Shown here: piece by piece, positions 45,135 to 56,395 of the stretch | How the letters are laid out: the number at the start of each line of letters is the position of its first letter | Position numbering within the stretch: position 1 is the first letter of the stretch | DNA from: Arthrobacter sp. zg-Y769 | GTDB taxonomy: Bacteria; Actinomycetota; Actinomycetes; Actinomycetales; Micrococcaceae | NCBI RefSeq assembly: GCF_020907405.1 | Contig: NZ_JAJJOE010000003.1 | Span: 248,001 to 312,000 of the forward strand | Reading direction: 5' to 3' | DNA: 64,000 bases | Position numbers and translations under genes: made by a program | Notes under the pieces: model-generated | What the model was told of the DNA's origin: nothing | Database searches by the model: none | The model's input: the letters and a program-made list of their open reading frames with translations, nothing else

Positions 45135-46877
45135 CTAGCCGGCCAGGATGGCCGCGCCGTACGCGGGCAGCTGCACGGCATCGCCGTAGAGCTCAACCGG
45201 CGCGGTTTCCAGGAGGACCTCCGCCTGCCTGCCGAACGGAAGCGGCACCTCGCGCGGGGTGTCGGCAAAGTTCAGCGCCACCGCCGTCGAACCACGCTGC
45301 ATCACCAGCCAGCGGCCCACCTCGTCATACTCCACCCGGACGTTGCGCAGGTCCGGGTCCATCAGGTCGGGGGTCTCCCCGCGCAGCGCCAGGAGCCTGC
45401 GGTACAGGTCCAGCAGCCTGCCGTGATCCCCCTCTTCCACCTCGGACCAGTCCAGCTTCGAGTTGGTGAAGGTCGTCAGGTCCTGGGGGTTGGGAACCGT
45501 GGCCGGATCCCAGCCCATCCGCTCGAATTCCTTCAGCCGGCCCTCGGCCGTGGCCTTCCCCAGCTCGGGTTCGGGATGGGACGTGAAGAACTGCCAGGGT
45601 GTGGAAGCCCCGAATTCCTCGCCCATAAAGAGCATGGGGGTGAACGGCGAGGCCAGGCTAAGCACCGCGCCGAGGGCAAGCTGCTCGTACCCCAGCGTCG
45701 CGCTCAACCGGTCGCCGGCTGCCCGGTTGCCGATCTGGTCATGGTTCTGGATGGCAGTGACCAACTGGCGGGCGGTCACTACCTCCTTGTCCAGCGGACG
45801 TCCGTGACCGCGTTCCCGGAAGGAGGAGAACGTTCCGTTGTGGAAGAACCCTTCCTGCAGCACCTTCGCGAGGGCTTCGATCGAATCGAAGTCCTCGTAG
45901 TAGCCGCCGTTTTCACCGGTGAGGTTAGTGTGGGCGGCATGGTGGAAGTCGTCGGACCACTGGCCGGCGAGGCCGTAGCCGTTGACGTTCCGCGGGGTGA
46001 TGAGCCGGGGGTTGTTCAAGTCCGACTCCGCGATGAGGAACAGCGGCTTGCCCAGGTCTTCGGCACATTTGTCCGTCGCGGCAGCCATCTCCTCGAGGAT
46101 GTGCACTGCGCGTTCGTCGTGCAGGGCGTGCACGGCATCCAGGCGCAGTCCGTCCACGTGGTAGTCGCGGAACCACATCAGGACGTTGTCCACGATGTAT
46201 TCGCGGACAACGTCGGAGAGCGGCCCGTCCAGGTTGACCGAGTCCCCCCAGGTGTTCGACTTTCCCTCGGTGAGGTAGGGGCCGAACATGGGGAGATAGT
46301 TGCCGCTGGGGCCCAGGTGGTTGTACACGACGTCCTGGATGACGCCGAGGCCGGCCTGGTGGGCGGCGTCCACGAACCGCTGGTAGGCTTCGGGCCCGCC
46401 GTAGGTTTCCTGCACGGCGTACCAGAGCACGCCGTCATAACCCCAGTTGTGGGTTCCGTTGAACGCGTTGACCGGCAGCAGTTCGACAAAGCGGACACCC
46501 AGGTCCACCAGGTAGTCCAGTCGGCCGATCGCTGCGTCCAGGGTTCCCTCGGGGGTGAAGGTGCCTACGTGCATTTCGTAGATCGCGCCGCCGTCGAGCC
46601 CCGGGGAAACCCAGTCGGCGTCGTGCCACTGGTACAGATCCGGGTCAAAGGTGCGCGAAAGTGCGTGCACGCCCTCGGGCTGCCGGCGGGACCGGGGGTC
46701 CGGCACCGGGGTCTCGGCGCCGTCAATGAGGTAGCCGTAGTCAATGTCCTCGGTGAGTTCGGCGTGCTGGGCGTGCCACCAGCCGTTCTCGCCGCGGGTC
46801 ATCGACAGGTGCCGGCCGTCGGCCAGCAGCGTCACGGTGCCGGCCTTGGGCGCCCACACCTCGAAGTTGGTCCTCAT
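45135..46877 (-). CDS. treZ: Malto-oligosyltrehalose trehalohydrolase
   Basis: A 580-residue GH13 enzyme. It starts [20 protein letters not shown] (an N-terminal E-set), then [59 protein letters not shown] (nucleophile Asp), [11 protein letters not shown] (acid Glu) and [10 protein letters not shown] (stabilising Asp). It cuts the trehalose unit from maltooligosyl-trehalose. ATG 46877 is chosen because it overlaps the treY stop by four bases (ATGA), coupling the two; the longer frame has no family similarity. With glgX and treY it makes trehalose from glycogen. Confidence 0.95.
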   Translation of the reverse strand: MRTNFEVWAPKAGTVTLLADGRHLSMTRGENGWWHAQHAELTEDIDYGYLIDGAETPVPDPRSRRQPEGVHALSRTFDPDLYQWHDADWVSPGLDGGAIYEMHVGTFTPEGTLDAAIGRLDYLVDLGVRFVELLPVNAFNGTHNWGYDGVLWYAVQETYGGPEAYQRFVDAAHQAGLGVIQDVVYNHLGPSGNYLPMFGPYLTEGKSNTWGDSVNLDGPLSDVVREYIVDNVLMWFRDYHVDGLRLDAVHALHDERAVHILEEMAAATDKCAEDLGKPLFLIAESDLNNPRLITPRNVNGYGLAGQWSDDFHHAAHTNLTGENGGYYEDFDSIEALAKVLQEGFFHNGTFSSFRERGHGRPLDKEVVTARQLVTAIQNHDQIGNRAAGDRLSATLGYEQLALGAVLSLASPFTPMLFMGEEFGASTPWQFFTSHPEPELGKATAEGRLKEFERMGWDPATVPNPQDLTTFTNSKLDWSEVEEGDHGRLLDLYRRLLALRGETPDLMDPDLRNVRVEYDEVGRWLVMQRGSTAVALNFADTPREVPLPFGRQAEVLLETAPVELYGDAVQLPAYGAAILAG

Positions 46878-49204
46878 TTGCCGTCCTCCCGAACAAGCAG
46901 CGCCACCGGATAGGTGCCGAACAGGTCTGCAGCTGCCAGCCGGCCGCTGCTTTCGTGCGTTTTTCCGGTAATCACGTCGCGGTAGGTGCCCGCGGCCAGG
47001 ACGACGGCGGTGTCCTGCCATCCGCCCCGGCGCTGGAGCCCCAGCGGGAGACGGGTCACCAGGGTTACGGCGCCGCCGCGGTCGAACCCGAAGAGGTTCT
47101 CGGCAGCAGATCCCTCCACCGCCACGGGGACGTACCCCGTGAACAGCTCGGGCCGGCCGTGCTTGAGCTGCAGCGCACGGGTGGTGACCAGCAGCTTCAC
47201 TGCGGCGTCCTCGTCCAGTGCGGGGGCACCGGCGTCGGCGAACGACGCCGCGACCTCGCGGCGGCGGGCAAAGTCCACCTGGCGGCGGTTGTCCGGGTCC
47301 ACCAGCGAGCGGTCCCAGAATTCCGTGCCCTGGTAGACATCGGGCACGCCGGGCATGGTCAGCTGCAGGAGCTTGGCGGAGAGCGAATTGCTGTACCCCG
47401 CTTCGCGGATCCGCTCGACCAGCGCAGTGATCACCGCATTGACGTCCGGATTATCGAATGCCGCATCAATGGCTGCATGCATCCGCTCCTCGAATTCCGC
47501 ATTGGGAGCGGTCCAGGTGGTGCTGCTGGCCGCTTCCCGCGAAGCCTTCTCGGCGTAGGCATGCGCACGTTCGCGGCTCAGCGGCCACGCGCCGACAAAG
47601 GTCTGCCAGAGCAGGTTCGCCATCGGCCCGTCATTCATCGGTGCCAGGGCATCGAGGCGGGTGAACGCTTCGCTCCACTCCTCCGGGATTTCCGCGAGTA
47701 CGGAGATCCGGGCGCGGGTGTCCTCGCTGCGCTTGGTGTCATGCGTCGTCAGGGCCGTCATGGCCGCCGGCTGTTCCAGCTGCCGGCGGAGCAGGCGCGC
47801 ATGCATCTCAAACGGTGCAACGGAGAAGTGCGCAGGGTCAGCGCCCACCTCGTTCAGTGACGTCAGGCGGGAGTAACGGTAGAACGCCGTGTCCTCAACG
47901 CCCTTGGCCATCACCATGCCGGAGGTCTGCTGGAAACGCACGGCCAGCTCACCCAGGGTGGACAGGGAAACGTCGGTTTCTCCGTCCGTCAGCGGGTTGA
48001 GCAGCGGGTGCAGGATATCCAGTGCAGCCGCAAGATCCGGACGGTGGACCTTCGCCGCAATCACGGCGTCGGTCAGGTACCCTGCGCCTTCGGGCAGGTA
48101 GCTGCGGTAGACCGGGAAGCAGGCCAGCAGTTCCGCAGTCGCGTCCGCCGCCGTTTCCGGGTCCAGTCCGCTGTCCGCCGGGAGCAGGCGCACGAGGCGC
48201 TGCACCTCGGACTGCAGCAGGTTATCCGCAATGACCCGCTTGGTGCCGTGGATCATCTCTGCGTACGGTTCCATGGGCACCAGTGCGGTCAGGGTTTCAC
48301 TGCCCGCCGGGTCCACGAACAGCCGGTCGATATCGGCCAGCGCGTCATAGCCCGTGGTGCCTTCGGTCTCCCAGTCCGCGGCGAGCTTTTCGCCCGGTTC
48401 CAGGATCTTTTCCACCAGGATGTACGCGCCGCCGGTGATCTCGCGCAGCCGGGCCAGGTAGCCCTTGGGATCGGCCAGGCCGTCCGGATGGTCGATGCGC
48501 AGGCCGTCCACGAGGCCTTCGTCGAACCAGCGCCGGATTTCGGCATGCGCCTCGTCGAAGACCCAGGGCTCTTCCACGCGGATGCCGGCCAGGGTGTTGA
48601 CCCCGAAGAACCGGCGGTAGTTCAGCTCGTTGTCCGCCCGGCGCCAGTTCACCAGCTCGTAGGACTGGCGGGCGTGCACGTCCTGCGCGCTGTCGCCTTC
48701 CGCTGCGGTTCCTTCGGCCACCGGGAAACGGTGGTCGTAGTAGTGCAGTTCGTTGCCGGCCAGCTTGAGCTGGTCCAGTTCGTTGTCGCCGTCGCCCAGG
48801 ACGGGCAGCCGCACCTTGCCGTTCCCGGCGTCCCAGTCAATGTCGAAGGCTTCGGCGTACCGGGAGCTGCGGCCTTCCGCCAGGACGGACCACCACCACT
48901 TGTTCCGGTACGGCGTGGCGATACCCATGTGGTTGGGCACAATGTCCACCAGCACCCCGAGGCCTGCCGCGTGAGCGGCGTCGGAGAGTGCCTTCAGCCC
49001 TTCCGGGCCGCCGCGGGTGGGATCGACCGTTGAGGGGTCGGTGACGTCATACCCGTGGTCGGAGCCCTCTTCGGCCGTGAGGATGGGCGAGAGGTAGACC
49101 CAGTCCACGCCAAGGTCGGCCAGGTACGGAACCAGCTCCGCGGCGTCGAACAGGGTAAAGGACGGGCGGATCTGCAGACGGTACGTGGAGAGGGGTGTCC
49201 TCAT
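46874..49204 (-). CDS. treY: Malto-oligosyltrehalose synthase
   Basis: A 776-residue GH13 enzyme. [60 protein letters not shown], the nucleophile region [13 protein letters not shown], the acid [14 protein letters not shown] and [14 protein letters not shown] with [15 protein letters not shown] are the TreY landmarks. It rearranges the reducing-end glucose of a maltodextrin to an alpha,alpha-1,1 link. ATG 49204 overlaps the glgX stop (ATGA), and the end overlaps treZ likewise, so the three genes are translationally linked. Length is a little longer than in other genera but normal for actinobacteria. Confidence 0.95.
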   Translation of the reverse strand: MRTPLSTYRLQIRPSFTLFDAAELVPYLADLGVDWVYLSPILTAEEGSDHGYDVTDPSTVDPTRGGPEGLKALSDAAHAAGLGVLVDIVPNHMGIATPYRNKWWWSVLAEGRSSRYAEAFDIDWDAGNGKVRLPVLGDGDNELDQLKLAGNELHYYDHRFPVAEGTAAEGDSAQDVHARQSYELVNWRRADNELNYRRFFGVNTLAGIRVEEPWVFDEAHAEIRRWFDEGLVDGLRIDHPDGLADPKGYLARLREITGGAYILVEKILEPGEKLAADWETEGTTGYDALADIDRLFVDPAGSETLTALVPMEPYAEMIHGTKRVIADNLLQSEVQRLVRLLPADSGLDPETAADATAELLACFPVYRSYLPEGAGYLTDAVIAAKVHRPDLAAALDILHPLLNPLTDGETDVSLSTLGELAVRFQQTSGMVMAKGVEDTAFYRYSRLTSLNEVGADPAHFSVAPFEMHARLLRRQLEQPAAMTALTTHDTKRSEDTRARISVLAEIPEEWSEAFTRLDALAPMNDGPMANLLWQTFVGAWPLSRERAHAYAEKASREAASSTTWTAPNAEFEERMHAAIDAAFDNPDVNAVITALVERIREAGYSNSLSAKLLQLTMPGVPDVYQGTEFWDRSLVDPDNRRQVDFARRREVAASFADAGAPALDEDAAVKLLVTTRALQLKHGRPELFTGYVPVAVEGSAAENLFGFDRGGAVTLVTRLPLGLQRRGGWQDTAVVLAAGTYRDVITGKTHESSGRLAAADLFGTYPVALLVREDGK

Positions 49205-51381
49205 ACTGCCGCCTCGGTGTTCTGGGCCGCCAGGGCTGCGAGGGACGCGGCCACGGAGTGGTCGTGCTCCTCTTCCTCTTCGTGCGCCCGCAGGACCACC
49301 ATGGACTTGGCAGCCACGGTCAGCTGGCTGTCCGCGGCAACCGGCTCCGAATCGGCGTATTCGCCGGCGGTGTCGATGACGGTGTCCCACATGGGTGCGT
49401 ATTCCTTGGCCGGAAGGGTGATCTTCACGGCTTCGTCATGGGCGTTGAAGTAGAGCAGGAAGTTCAGGTCGGTGATCCGCTGTCCGCGTGCATCCTTGCC
49501 CGAGATTCCCTGGCCGTTGAGGAACACGCCGAGGGAACGGCTGACCGGGGTGTCCCAGTCATCCGGGGACATGGTGGAGCCGTCCTCGTTCAGCCAGACG
49601 ATGTCCGGCAGCGCCTCGCCCTCGCCGCGCCGCACGGGGCGGCCGTCGAAGAACCGGCGCCGGCGGAACGTGGGGTGCTCGGCACGCAGGGTGTTGACCG
49701 CTGCGGTGAACTCCATCAGCGGCGCATCCATCGTCTCCCAGTTGATCCAGCTCAGCTCGGAGTCCTGCGCATAGGTGTTGTTGTTGCCCTGCTGGGTCCG
49801 GCCCAGCTCGTCGCCGTGGGCGATCATCGGCACGCCCTGGGAAAGGAGCAGGGTGGCGAGGAAGTTGCGCTGCTGCCGGGCACGCAGGGACAGGACCCCG
49901 GGATCATCCGTGGGGCCCTCCACACCGCAGTTCCAGGAGCGGTTGTGGGACTCGCCGTCGTTGTTGTCCTCGCCGTTGGCGTCGTTGTGCTTCTCGTTGT
50001 AGGACACCAGGTCCTGCAGCGTGAAGCCGTCGTGGGCGGTGACGAAGTTGATGGACGCCACCGGACGTCGGGCGGAAGACTCGTACAGGTCGGCCGAGCC
50101 GGTGATGCGGGAGGCGAACTCGCCCAGCGTGGAGGGCTCTCCGCGCCAGAAGTCGCGGACCGTGTCGCGGTACTTGCCGTTCCACTCGGTCCACTGGGGC
50201 GGGAAGTTGCCCACCTGGTAGCCGCCGGGGCCAACGTCCCACGGCTCGGCGATCAGCTTGACCTGGGACACTACCGGGTCCTGCTGCACGAGTTCGAAGA
50301 AGGCGGAGAGGCGGTCCACGTCGTAGAACTCGCGGGCCAGCGTCGAGGCCAGGTCGAAGCGGAAACCGTCCACGTGCATTTCCGTGACCCAGTAGCGCAG
50401 CGAGTCCATCAGCAGCTGCAGGGAGTGCGGGTTGCCGACATTGAGGGAGTTACCCGTGCCGGTGTAGTCCATGTAGTACTTCTTGTCGTCCTCCACCAGC
50501 CGGTAGTAGGACGCATTGTCGATGCCGCGGAAGGACAGGGTCGGGCCCATGTGGTTGCCCTCGGCCGTGTGGTTGTAGACCACGTCCAGGATCACTTCGA
50601 TGCCGGCGAGGTGCAGCGCGCGCACCATGGCCTTGAATTCCTGCACCTGCTGGCCCTGGTCGCCGGTGGCGCTGTAGGTGTTGTGCGGGGCGAAGAAGCC
50701 AATGGTGTTGTAGCCCCAGTAGTTCGACAGCCCCTTTTCCTGCAGGGTCGAGTCGTTGACGAACTGGTGCACCGGCATCAGTTCGATGGCGGTGATCCCC
50801 AGCTTCTGCAGGTGCGCGATCACGGAGGGGTGGGCGACGCCGGCGTAGGTGCCGCGCTGGTCCTCGGGTACGTCGGGGTGCATCTCGGTCAGGCCCTTGA
50901 CGTGGGCCTCGTAGATCACAGACTGGTGGTACGGAACCTTCGGCTTGCGGTCGCCGTCCCAGTCGAAGAACGGGTTGATGACGACGCCCATCATCATGTG
51001 CGGGGCGGAGTCCTCGTCGTTACGCGAATGCTCGTCGCCGAAGTTATAGCCGAACAGTGCCTGGTCCCAGTCGATCTGCCCGGCAACAGCCTTGGCGTAG
51101 GGATCCAGCAGCAGCTTGTTCGGGTTGCACCGGTTGCCGTTCTCCGGATCATTCGGTCCGTCCACGCGGTAACCGTACTTCTGTCCCGGCATGACCTGCG
51201 GCAGGTAGCAGTGCCAGACATACCCGTCGACCTCGGTCAGCCGAACCTGGTGCTCGGTGCCGTCCTCATCGAACAGGCACAGGATTACGGAATCCGCCAC
51301 CTCGCTGTAGAGAGCGAAGTTGGTGCCGTTTCCGTCGTAGGTTGCGCCCAGCGGATAGGCATCTCCCGGCCAAACTTCCAT
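49201..51381 (-). CDS. glgX: Glycogen debranching enzyme
   Basis: A 726-residue GH13 debranching enzyme. An N-terminal CBM48 region ([20 protein letters not shown]) is followed by [62 protein letters not shown] (nucleophile Asp), [20 protein letters not shown] (acid Glu) and [21 protein letters not shown] (stabilising Asp). It removes alpha-1,6 branches from glycogen, giving chains for treY. Its ATG is preceded by AGGAG. It is the first gene of glgX-treY-treZ; no operator is seen in the 75-base gap to nnrD. Confidence 0.95.
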   Translation of the reverse strand: MEVWPGDAYPLGATYDGNGTNFALYSEVADSVILCLFDEDGTEHQVRLTEVDGYVWHCYLPQVMPGQKYGYRVDGPNDPENGNRCNPNKLLLDPYAKAVAGQIDWDQALFGYNFGDEHSRNDEDSAPHMMMGVVINPFFDWDGDRKPKVPYHQSVIYEAHVKGLTEMHPDVPEDQRGTYAGVAHPSVIAHLQKLGITAIELMPVHQFVNDSTLQEKGLSNYWGYNTIGFFAPHNTYSATGDQGQQVQEFKAMVRALHLAGIEVILDVVYNHTAEGNHMGPTLSFRGIDNASYYRLVEDDKKYYMDYTGTGNSLNVGNPHSLQLLMDSLRYWVTEMHVDGFRFDLASTLAREFYDVDRLSAFFELVQQDPVVSQVKLIAEPWDVGPGGYQVGNFPPQWTEWNGKYRDTVRDFWRGEPSTLGEFASRITGSADLYESSARRPVASINFVTAHDGFTLQDLVSYNEKHNDANGEDNNDGESHNRSWNCGVEGPTDDPGVLSLRARQQRNFLATLLLSQGVPMIAHGDELGRTQQGNNNTYAQDSELSWINWETMDAPLMEFTAAVNTLRAEHPTFRRRRFFDGRPVRRGEGEALPDIVWLNEDGSTMSPDDWDTPVSRSLGVFLNGQGISGKDARGQRITDLNFLLYFNAHDEAVKITLPAKEYAPMWDTVIDTAGEYADSEPVAADSQLTVAAKSMVVLRAHEEEEEHDHSVAASLAALAAQNTEAAV

Positions 51382-51455
51382 GTAGTGCTCCTGACTAGTT
51401 CCCTGACAACACGTAATTGATATGTCTACTTACTTTTTTACCCCAGAGTTGGAGC

Positions 51456-52988
51456 TTACTTGAATTTGCGTCGGCGCTGCTTAGTGAGATCCGCAACAAC
51501 TGCGCGAATCCGGGGCCCCAGCAGCGACGGCTGAACCGGCCCGTCGGCGGCTTCCAGTGCCCCGGCACGGCCGTGCAGGTGGGCGGCCGCTGCCGCCAGG
51601 CGGGCATAGTGTCCCGGCTCCCGCTGATCCTCCGGCGTCCGGTCGGTAGCCAGCAGCGCACCCAGGATGCCGGAGAGCGTGTCGCCGCTTCCCGCCGTCG
51701 CAAGCCACGGCGTGGCCTCGGCCTGACTGTAAAGCTCGCCCGTGGGAGCGGCCGCCAGCGTTGCCCAGCCCTTGAGCAGGACGGTGGCGCCGGTGCGTTC
51801 CGCCGCCAGGCGGGCGTACCGCACGGGATCGGCTTCGATGTCCGCCCGCCCGGCGTCTTCGCCCAGGGAACCAAGCAGCGCGGTCAGTTCCCCGGCATGC
51901 GGGGTAAGCACGACGCCGGGGTGCAGCCCGGGGCGGACGGCGCCGATCGCGTCGGCGTCGATCACTGCCGGCAGCCCCGAGGCCATGGCGTCCCGGGCGC
52001 GGCGGCGCTGGTCTTCGTCGTTGCCGGCACCGGGTCCCGCAACCCAGGCCTGGACGTGGATGTCCCCGACCTCGTCCGGACTGCACACGGCTTCGGGGTG
52101 CGCCAGGTTGATCAGCCGCGCCACGCCGTCGGGCCCCAGATAGCGGACCACGCCGACGCCGGTGGCGAGGGCGGCGCCCGTGGCCATCAGTGCGGCTCCG
52201 GGGTAAGTCTCCGAACCGGCGGCAATACCGAGGACTCCGCGGCTGTATTTGTGGTCTGCGGGTGTCGGGACCGGCAGGAGCCGCATCAGGTCATCCCCCT
52301 GCAGCCGGTAGGCGTCCGGCGTCCCGAGGTACGGGCGCAGCCCAATGTCGATGCAGCGGATTTCCCCGGCCGCCGCAGCACCCGGGCCGGCCAGCAAACC
52401 GGTTTTTACGGCGCCGAAGGTGACGGTGAGGTCCGCGTGCAGGCAGGTTCCCTGCACCTGGCCGGAATCGGCGTTCACGCCGCTGGGCAGGTCGCAGGCC
52501 ACGACCAGCGGAGCCTGTCCCCTCTTCCGCGCCGCGTTCAGCGCCTCCGCGAGCACCCGGACGGGTCCGCGCAGTCCGCCGCTGCCTCCGGTGCCCAGGA
52601 CCCCGTCCAGCACGGCATCAGCCCCAAGCGCGGCGCGGGCAAGCGCGGCTGCGTTGGAATCGGTGAGGACCAGGGTCGTTCCACCCTGCGCCCGGAAGGC
52701 CGCAAGCGCCTCGGAGTGCGCTGCACCGGAGGTGAGCACCGCCGTCGCCGCTGCTCCGCGTGTGGCCAGCCGGGCGGCGGCGTAAAGCGCATCGCCGCCG
52801 TTGTTGCCGCTGCCGGCGAGCACGGTGACTGCGGAGCCGTAGATCCGGCCGCGGCGGGCCGTCAACCGGGCAGCCGTCGCCGCGTACAGCCCGTACGCGG
52901 CAAGCTGCATGAGCTCGGCGCCCCGGCCTTCGGCCAGCAGCGGGGCCTCGGCCCGGCGGACCGCAGTTCCGGTGTACGCGCTGATCAT
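51456..52988 (-). CDS. nnrD: Bifunctional NAD(P)H-hydrate epimerase/dehydratase
   Basis: A 510-residue fusion protein. The N-terminal YjeF_N epimerase region shows GRIYGSAVTVLAGSGNNGGDALYAAARLAT and VVACDLPSGVNADSG; the C-terminal ribokinase-like dehydratase region starts near residue 240 with DHKYSRGVLGIAAGSETYPGA, VVLTPHAGELTALLG and the GSGDTLSGILGALLA nucleotide site. It repairs damaged NADHX and NADPHX. It lies just after acpS in the nnrD-acpS-glmS order shared with M. tuberculosis. Confidence 0.93.
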   Translation of the reverse strand: MISAYTGTAVRRAEAPLLAEGRGAELMQLAAYGLYAATAARLTARRGRIYGSAVTVLAGSGNNGGDALYAAARLATRGAAATAVLTSGAAHSEALAAFRAQGGTTLVLTDSNAAALARAALGADAVLDGVLGTGGSGGLRGPVRVLAEALNAARKRGQAPLVVACDLPSGVNADSGQVQGTCLHADLTVTFGAVKTGLLAGPGAAAAGEIRCIDIGLRPYLGTPDAYRLQGDDLMRLLPVPTPADHKYSRGVLGIAAGSETYPGAALMATGAALATGVGVVRYLGPDGVARLINLAHPEAVCSPDEVGDIHVQAWVAGPGAGNDEDQRRRARDAMASGLPAVIDADAIGAVRPGLHPGVVLTPHAGELTALLGSLGEDAGRADIEADPVRYARLAAERTGATVLLKGWATLAAAPTGELYSQAEATPWLATAGSGDTLSGILGALLATDRTPEDQREPGHYARLAAAAAHLHGRAGALEAADGPVQPSLLGPRIRAVVADLTKQRRRKFK

Positions 52989-52997
52989 GCGCTTGTC

Positions 52998-53348
52998 CTA
53001 GCCCTCGGCGATGACCATTGCAGTAGCCATGTCGCCGTCGTGGCTGAGGGAAAGGTGCCAGGTCCGCACACCCTTGCCCTCTGCCACGGCGGCCACCGTT
53101 CCGTCCACCTGCAGCAGCGGGGCTCCCGCGGGATCCAGCAGGACCTGGCAGTGCTGCCAGTTCATGCCGGCGGGGGCGCCGAGGGCCTTGGCCACGGCTT
53201 CCTTGGCCGCGAACCGTGCCGCGAGCGAACGCAGGTTCAACTCCCGTTCCGCCGGGGCAAACAGCCGGGCACGGAGGCCCGGGGTCCGCTCCAGCTGGCG
53301 GCCGAACCGCGGCACGTCCACTACGTCGACGCCGATTCCAATGATCAC
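52998..53348 (-). CDS. acpS: Holo-[acyl-carrier-protein] synthase
   Basis: A 116-residue phosphopantetheinyl transferase. [19 protein letters not shown] holds the metal-binding Asp, [19 protein letters not shown] the Glu/Lys site, and [20 protein letters not shown] the C-terminal His/Asp region. It transfers 4'-phosphopantetheine from CoA to acyl carrier protein. Length is standard. It lies nine bases from the nnrD start and 13 bases after the glmS stop, on the same strand. Confidence 0.93.
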   Translation of the reverse strand: MIIGIGVDVVDVPRFGRQLERTPGLRARLFAPAERELNLRSLAARFAAKEAVAKALGAPAGMNWQHCQVLLDPAGAPLLQVDGTVAAVAEGKGVRTWHLSLSHDGDMATAMVIAEG

Positions 53349-53361
53349 CGGGTAACGCTCC

Positions 53362-55248
53362 TTATTCCACCGTGACGGACTTGGCGAGGTTACGCGGCTG
53401 GTCGACGTCGAATCCCTTGGCCGATGCCAGTTCGCAGGCGAAGATCTGCAGCGGCACGGTGGTCAGCAGCGGGGCCAGCAGGGTGGGGGTTTCCGGCACG
53501 TAGAAGACGTGCTCCGCGTAGGCCTTGACTGCGTCGTCGCCCTCTTCAGCGATCACGATCGTCTTGGCGCCGCGGGCACGGATCTCCTGGATGTTTGAGA
53601 CCACCTTGGCATGCAGTGAATCCCGGCCGCGGGGCGACGGGACCACCACGAACACGGGCTGGCCTTCCTCGATGAGGGCGATCGGTCCGTGCTTCAGCTC
53701 GCCGGCGGCGAATCCCTCGGCGTGGATGTAAGCCAGTTCCTTCAGCTTCAGGGCGCCTTCCATGGCCACCGGGAAGCCGACGTGGCGGCCGAGGAACAGC
53801 ACCGAACGGGTGTCCTTCATCAGCTGCGCCAGTTCCTTGATCTGCCCGGAGTTGTCCAGTACCTGCTGGATCTTGTCCGGCACCTTGGCCAGGTCCGCCA
53901 GGATGTCCTTGATCTCGCCCTGGAACTTGTTGCCGCGGATCTGTGCCAGGTAGAGGCCCAGCAGGTAGGCGGCAGTGATCTGTGCCAGGAACGCCTTGGT
54001 GGAGGCAACGGCGATTTCCGGTCCGGCGTGCGTGTAGAGAACGGCGTCCGATTCGCGCGGGATGGTGGAACCGTTGGTGTTGCAGATGGCCAGGATCTTC
54101 GCGCCCTGTTCCTTGGCGTAACGCACGGCCATCAGCGTGTCCATGGTTTCACCGGACTGGGAGATGGCCACGACCAGCGTGTTCGAGTCGACAATCGGAT
54201 CGCGGTAGCGGAATTCGTGGCTGAGCTCCACCTCGACCGGCAGCCGGCACCAGTGCTCGATGGCGTACTTGGCCACCTGCCCGGCGTACGCGGAGGTGCC
54301 GCAGGCCAGCACCATGATCTTGTTGACGTTCTTGAGTTCCTCGGGGCTGACGCGCAGCTCATCGAGGGTGAGGCGTCCGTCGACGTCGGAGCGGCCCAGC
54401 AGGGTGTCCCCCACTGCCTGCGGCTGGTCGTTGATTTCCTTCTCCATGAAGGAGTCGTAACCGCCCTTTTCGGCGGCGGCGGCATCCCAGTTCACGTGGA
54501 ACTCGGTGCCGACAGCCGGTTCGCCGTAGAAATCGGTGATCGCCACGGTGTCAGGCGTGATGGTTACCACTTGGTCCTGCCCGAGCTCGACGGCGCGGCG
54601 GGTGAAGTCGATGAAGCCCGAGACATCCGAGCCCAGGAAGTTCTCGCCCTCGCCCAGGCCGACGACGAGCGGCGAGTTACGCCGGGCGGCAACCACGGTG
54701 CCGGGCGAATCGGTGTGCACGGCCAGCAGGGTGAACGCACCTTCGAGCTGCTGGCAGGCAAGCTGCATGGACTTTGCCAGGTCCGCGTCGCCGTCACCCC
54801 GGTAGATGGAGGCCAGCAGCGCTGCGGCCACCTCGGTGTCGGTTTCGGAAACAAATTCCGCACCGGCGTCCAGCAGTTCGGCCTTCAGCTCGGCGAAGTT
54901 CTCGATAATGCCGTTGTGGATCACGGCCAGGCGCCCGTTGTCCGCGAGGTGCGGGTGGGCGTTTTCGTCGGTGGGACCGCCGTGCGTTGCCCAGCGGGTG
55001 TGCCCGATGCCCGTGGTGGCAGGGGTCAAAGGAGCGGCGGCGAGTTCTGCCACCAGGTTTGCCAGCTTGCCGGACTTCTTGCGGTACTCGATACCGAGGG
55101 GCGTGAGGACGGCGACGCCGGCGGAATCATAACCCCGGTATTCCAGCCGCCGAAGGCCTTCCATGACGACGTCGAGAGCCCCGTGCCCGCCTGCGCTAAT
55201 ACCTGCAACGGCGTCCGGGCGGCCTGCATATCCAATAATTCCACACAT
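53362..55248 (-). CDS. glmS: Glutamine-fructose-6-phosphate aminotransferase
   Basis: A 628-residue enzyme. ATG 55248 makes MCGIIGYAG the N-terminus: the catalytic Cys must be residue 2 before Met removal. [16 protein letters not shown] is the glutaminase core. SIS domains follow, with [37 protein letters not shown], and the C-terminal [13 protein letters not shown]. It makes glucosamine-6-phosphate for peptidoglycan. TACGCT lies seven bases upstream, matching galU, and no glmS riboswitch is seen. It is divergent from coaA and followed by acpS. Confidence 0.96.
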   Translation of the reverse strand: MCGIIGYAGRPDAVAGISAGGHGALDVVMEGLRRLEYRGYDSAGVAVLTPLGIEYRKKSGKLANLVAELAAAPLTPATTGIGHTRWATHGGPTDENAHPHLADNGRLAVIHNGIIENFAELKAELLDAGAEFVSETDTEVAAALLASIYRGDGDADLAKSMQLACQQLEGAFTLLAVHTDSPGTVVAARRNSPLVVGLGEGENFLGSDVSGFIDFTRRAVELGQDQVVTITPDTVAITDFYGEPAVGTEFHVNWDAAAAEKGGYDSFMEKEINDQPQAVGDTLLGRSDVDGRLTLDELRVSPEELKNVNKIMVLACGTSAYAGQVAKYAIEHWCRLPVEVELSHEFRYRDPIVDSNTLVVAISQSGETMDTLMAVRYAKEQGAKILAICNTNGSTIPRESDAVLYTHAGPEIAVASTKAFLAQITAAYLLGLYLAQIRGNKFQGEIKDILADLAKVPDKIQQVLDNSGQIKELAQLMKDTRSVLFLGRHVGFPVAMEGALKLKELAYIHAEGFAAGELKHGPIALIEEGQPVFVVVPSPRGRDSLHAKVVSNIQEIRARGAKTIVIAEEGDDAVKAYAEHVFYVPETPTLLAPLLTTVPLQIFACELASAKGFDVDQPRNLAKSVTVE

Positions 55249-55255
55249 AGCACTA

Positions 55256-55261
55256 AGCGTA
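55256..55261 (-). promoter_or_regulatory. -10 box of glmS, leaderless geometry
   Basis: TACGCT on the minus strand ends seven bases before the ATG at 55248. The same hexamer and distance precede galU. Confidence 0.65.
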
Positions 55262-55371
55262 CCGGCCCGCGGACCGGATGCCGAAAGCATGGTGCCCTTC
55301 AGCCCGTTGCGATACCTTTGCGCGGTTCGGGCCGTTTGGGTTTGCCTGCCGTTCAGGGCAGAATTCCTAAG

Positions 55372-56352
55372 GTGACCGAACGCCATGTAAAGTCCTCCGC
55401 GGCACCGCCGCCCGAGAGCAGTTTCACTCCCTTTGTCGAGCTGGACCGCAAGACCTGGTCGCGGCTGTCACATGAGATCCGTTCCCCGCTCAACCAGGAC
55501 GACATCCTCCGGCTGCGCGGCCTCGGTGACCAGCTGAACCTCGATGAGATCAAGGAGGTCTACCTCCCGCTCTCCAGGCTGCTGAATCTGTATGTTGCCG
55601 CCGCCGGGCGCCTGCACAGTGCCACCACCACGTTCCTGGGCGAGAAGACCACCCGCACCCCGTTCGTGATCGGGGTGGCCGGATCCGTGGCGGTGGGCAA
55701 GTCGACCACTGCCCGGGTCCTGCGCGAAATGCTGCGCCGCTGGCCGGAAACGCCCAACGTGGAACTCATCACCACTGACGGTTTCCTGTACCCCAACGCA
55801 GAGCTGGAACGACGCGGCCTGATGCAGCGCAAGGGCTTCCCGGAATCCTATGACCGCCGCCGGCTGCTGCGCTTTGTCAGCGAGGTCAAGAGCGGCGCCG
55901 AGGAGGTTCGGGCCCCGAAGTATTCACACCTGACGTACGACATTGTCCCCGGCGAAGACGTGGTGGTCCGCCGCCCGGACGTGCTGATCGTGGAGGGACT
56001 GAATGTCCTGGCCCCGGCCCGGACACGCGCCGACGGGCGTTCGGGCCTCGCGCTGAGCGATTTCTTCGACTTTTCCATCTACGTGGACGCCAGGACCTCC
56101 TACATCGAGGAATGGTACGTCCAGCGTTTCCAGTCCCTGCGCACCGGGGCCTTCGCGGATCCGGCGTCGTACTTCCACCGCTACGCGGACCTGACGGATG
56201 AAGAGGCGCGGGCCACGGCCCTGGACATCTGGAAACGGATCAATGAGCCGAACCTCACCACCAACGTGCTGCCCACGAGGGGCCGCGCCCAGCTGGTGCT
56301 GACCAAGGACGCGGACCACTCCGTGAGGCGGATGCTCCTGCGCAAGACCTGA
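55372..56352 (+). CDS. coaA: Pantothenate kinase, type I
   Basis: A 326-residue kinase of the prokaryotic type I CoaA family. After an N-terminal domain ([40 protein letters not shown]) comes the P-loop [17 protein letters not shown] near residue 100, then [40 protein letters not shown], and [20 protein letters not shown], as in E. coli CoaA. It phosphorylates pantothenate, the first step to CoA. GTG 55372 is the first plausible start; CAGAAT lies seven bases upstream. It is divergent from glmS. Confidence 0.95.
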   Translation: MTERHVKSSAAPPPESSFTPFVELDRKTWSRLSHEIRSPLNQDDILRLRGLGDQLNLDEIKEVYLPLSRLLNLYVAAAGRLHSATTTFLGEKTTRTPFVIGVAGSVAVGKSTTARVLREMLRRWPETPNVELITTDGFLYPNAELERRGLMQRKGFPESYDRRRLLRFVSEVKSGAEEVRAPKYSHLTYDIVPGEDVVVRRPDVLIVEGLNVLAPARTRADGRSGLALSDFFDFSIYVDARTSYIEEWYVQRFQSLRTGAFADPASYFHRYADLTDEEARATALDIWKRINEPNLTTNVLPTRGRAQLVLTKDADHSVRRMLLRKT

Positions 56353-56395
56353 TCTTCGGCGCAGGCGCCCGCCCCTGCAGCGGGGCGGGCGGCTG

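Noticed and set aside
53689-55371. Plus-strand frame opposite glmS that runs in frame into coaA
   Set aside because: CoaA similarity begins only at about 55372; the longer frame is antisense to glmS.
55249-55371. A glmS ribozyme-riboswitch
   Set aside because: Only ~120 bases separate glmS and coaA, no glmS core is visible, and glmS looks leaderless.
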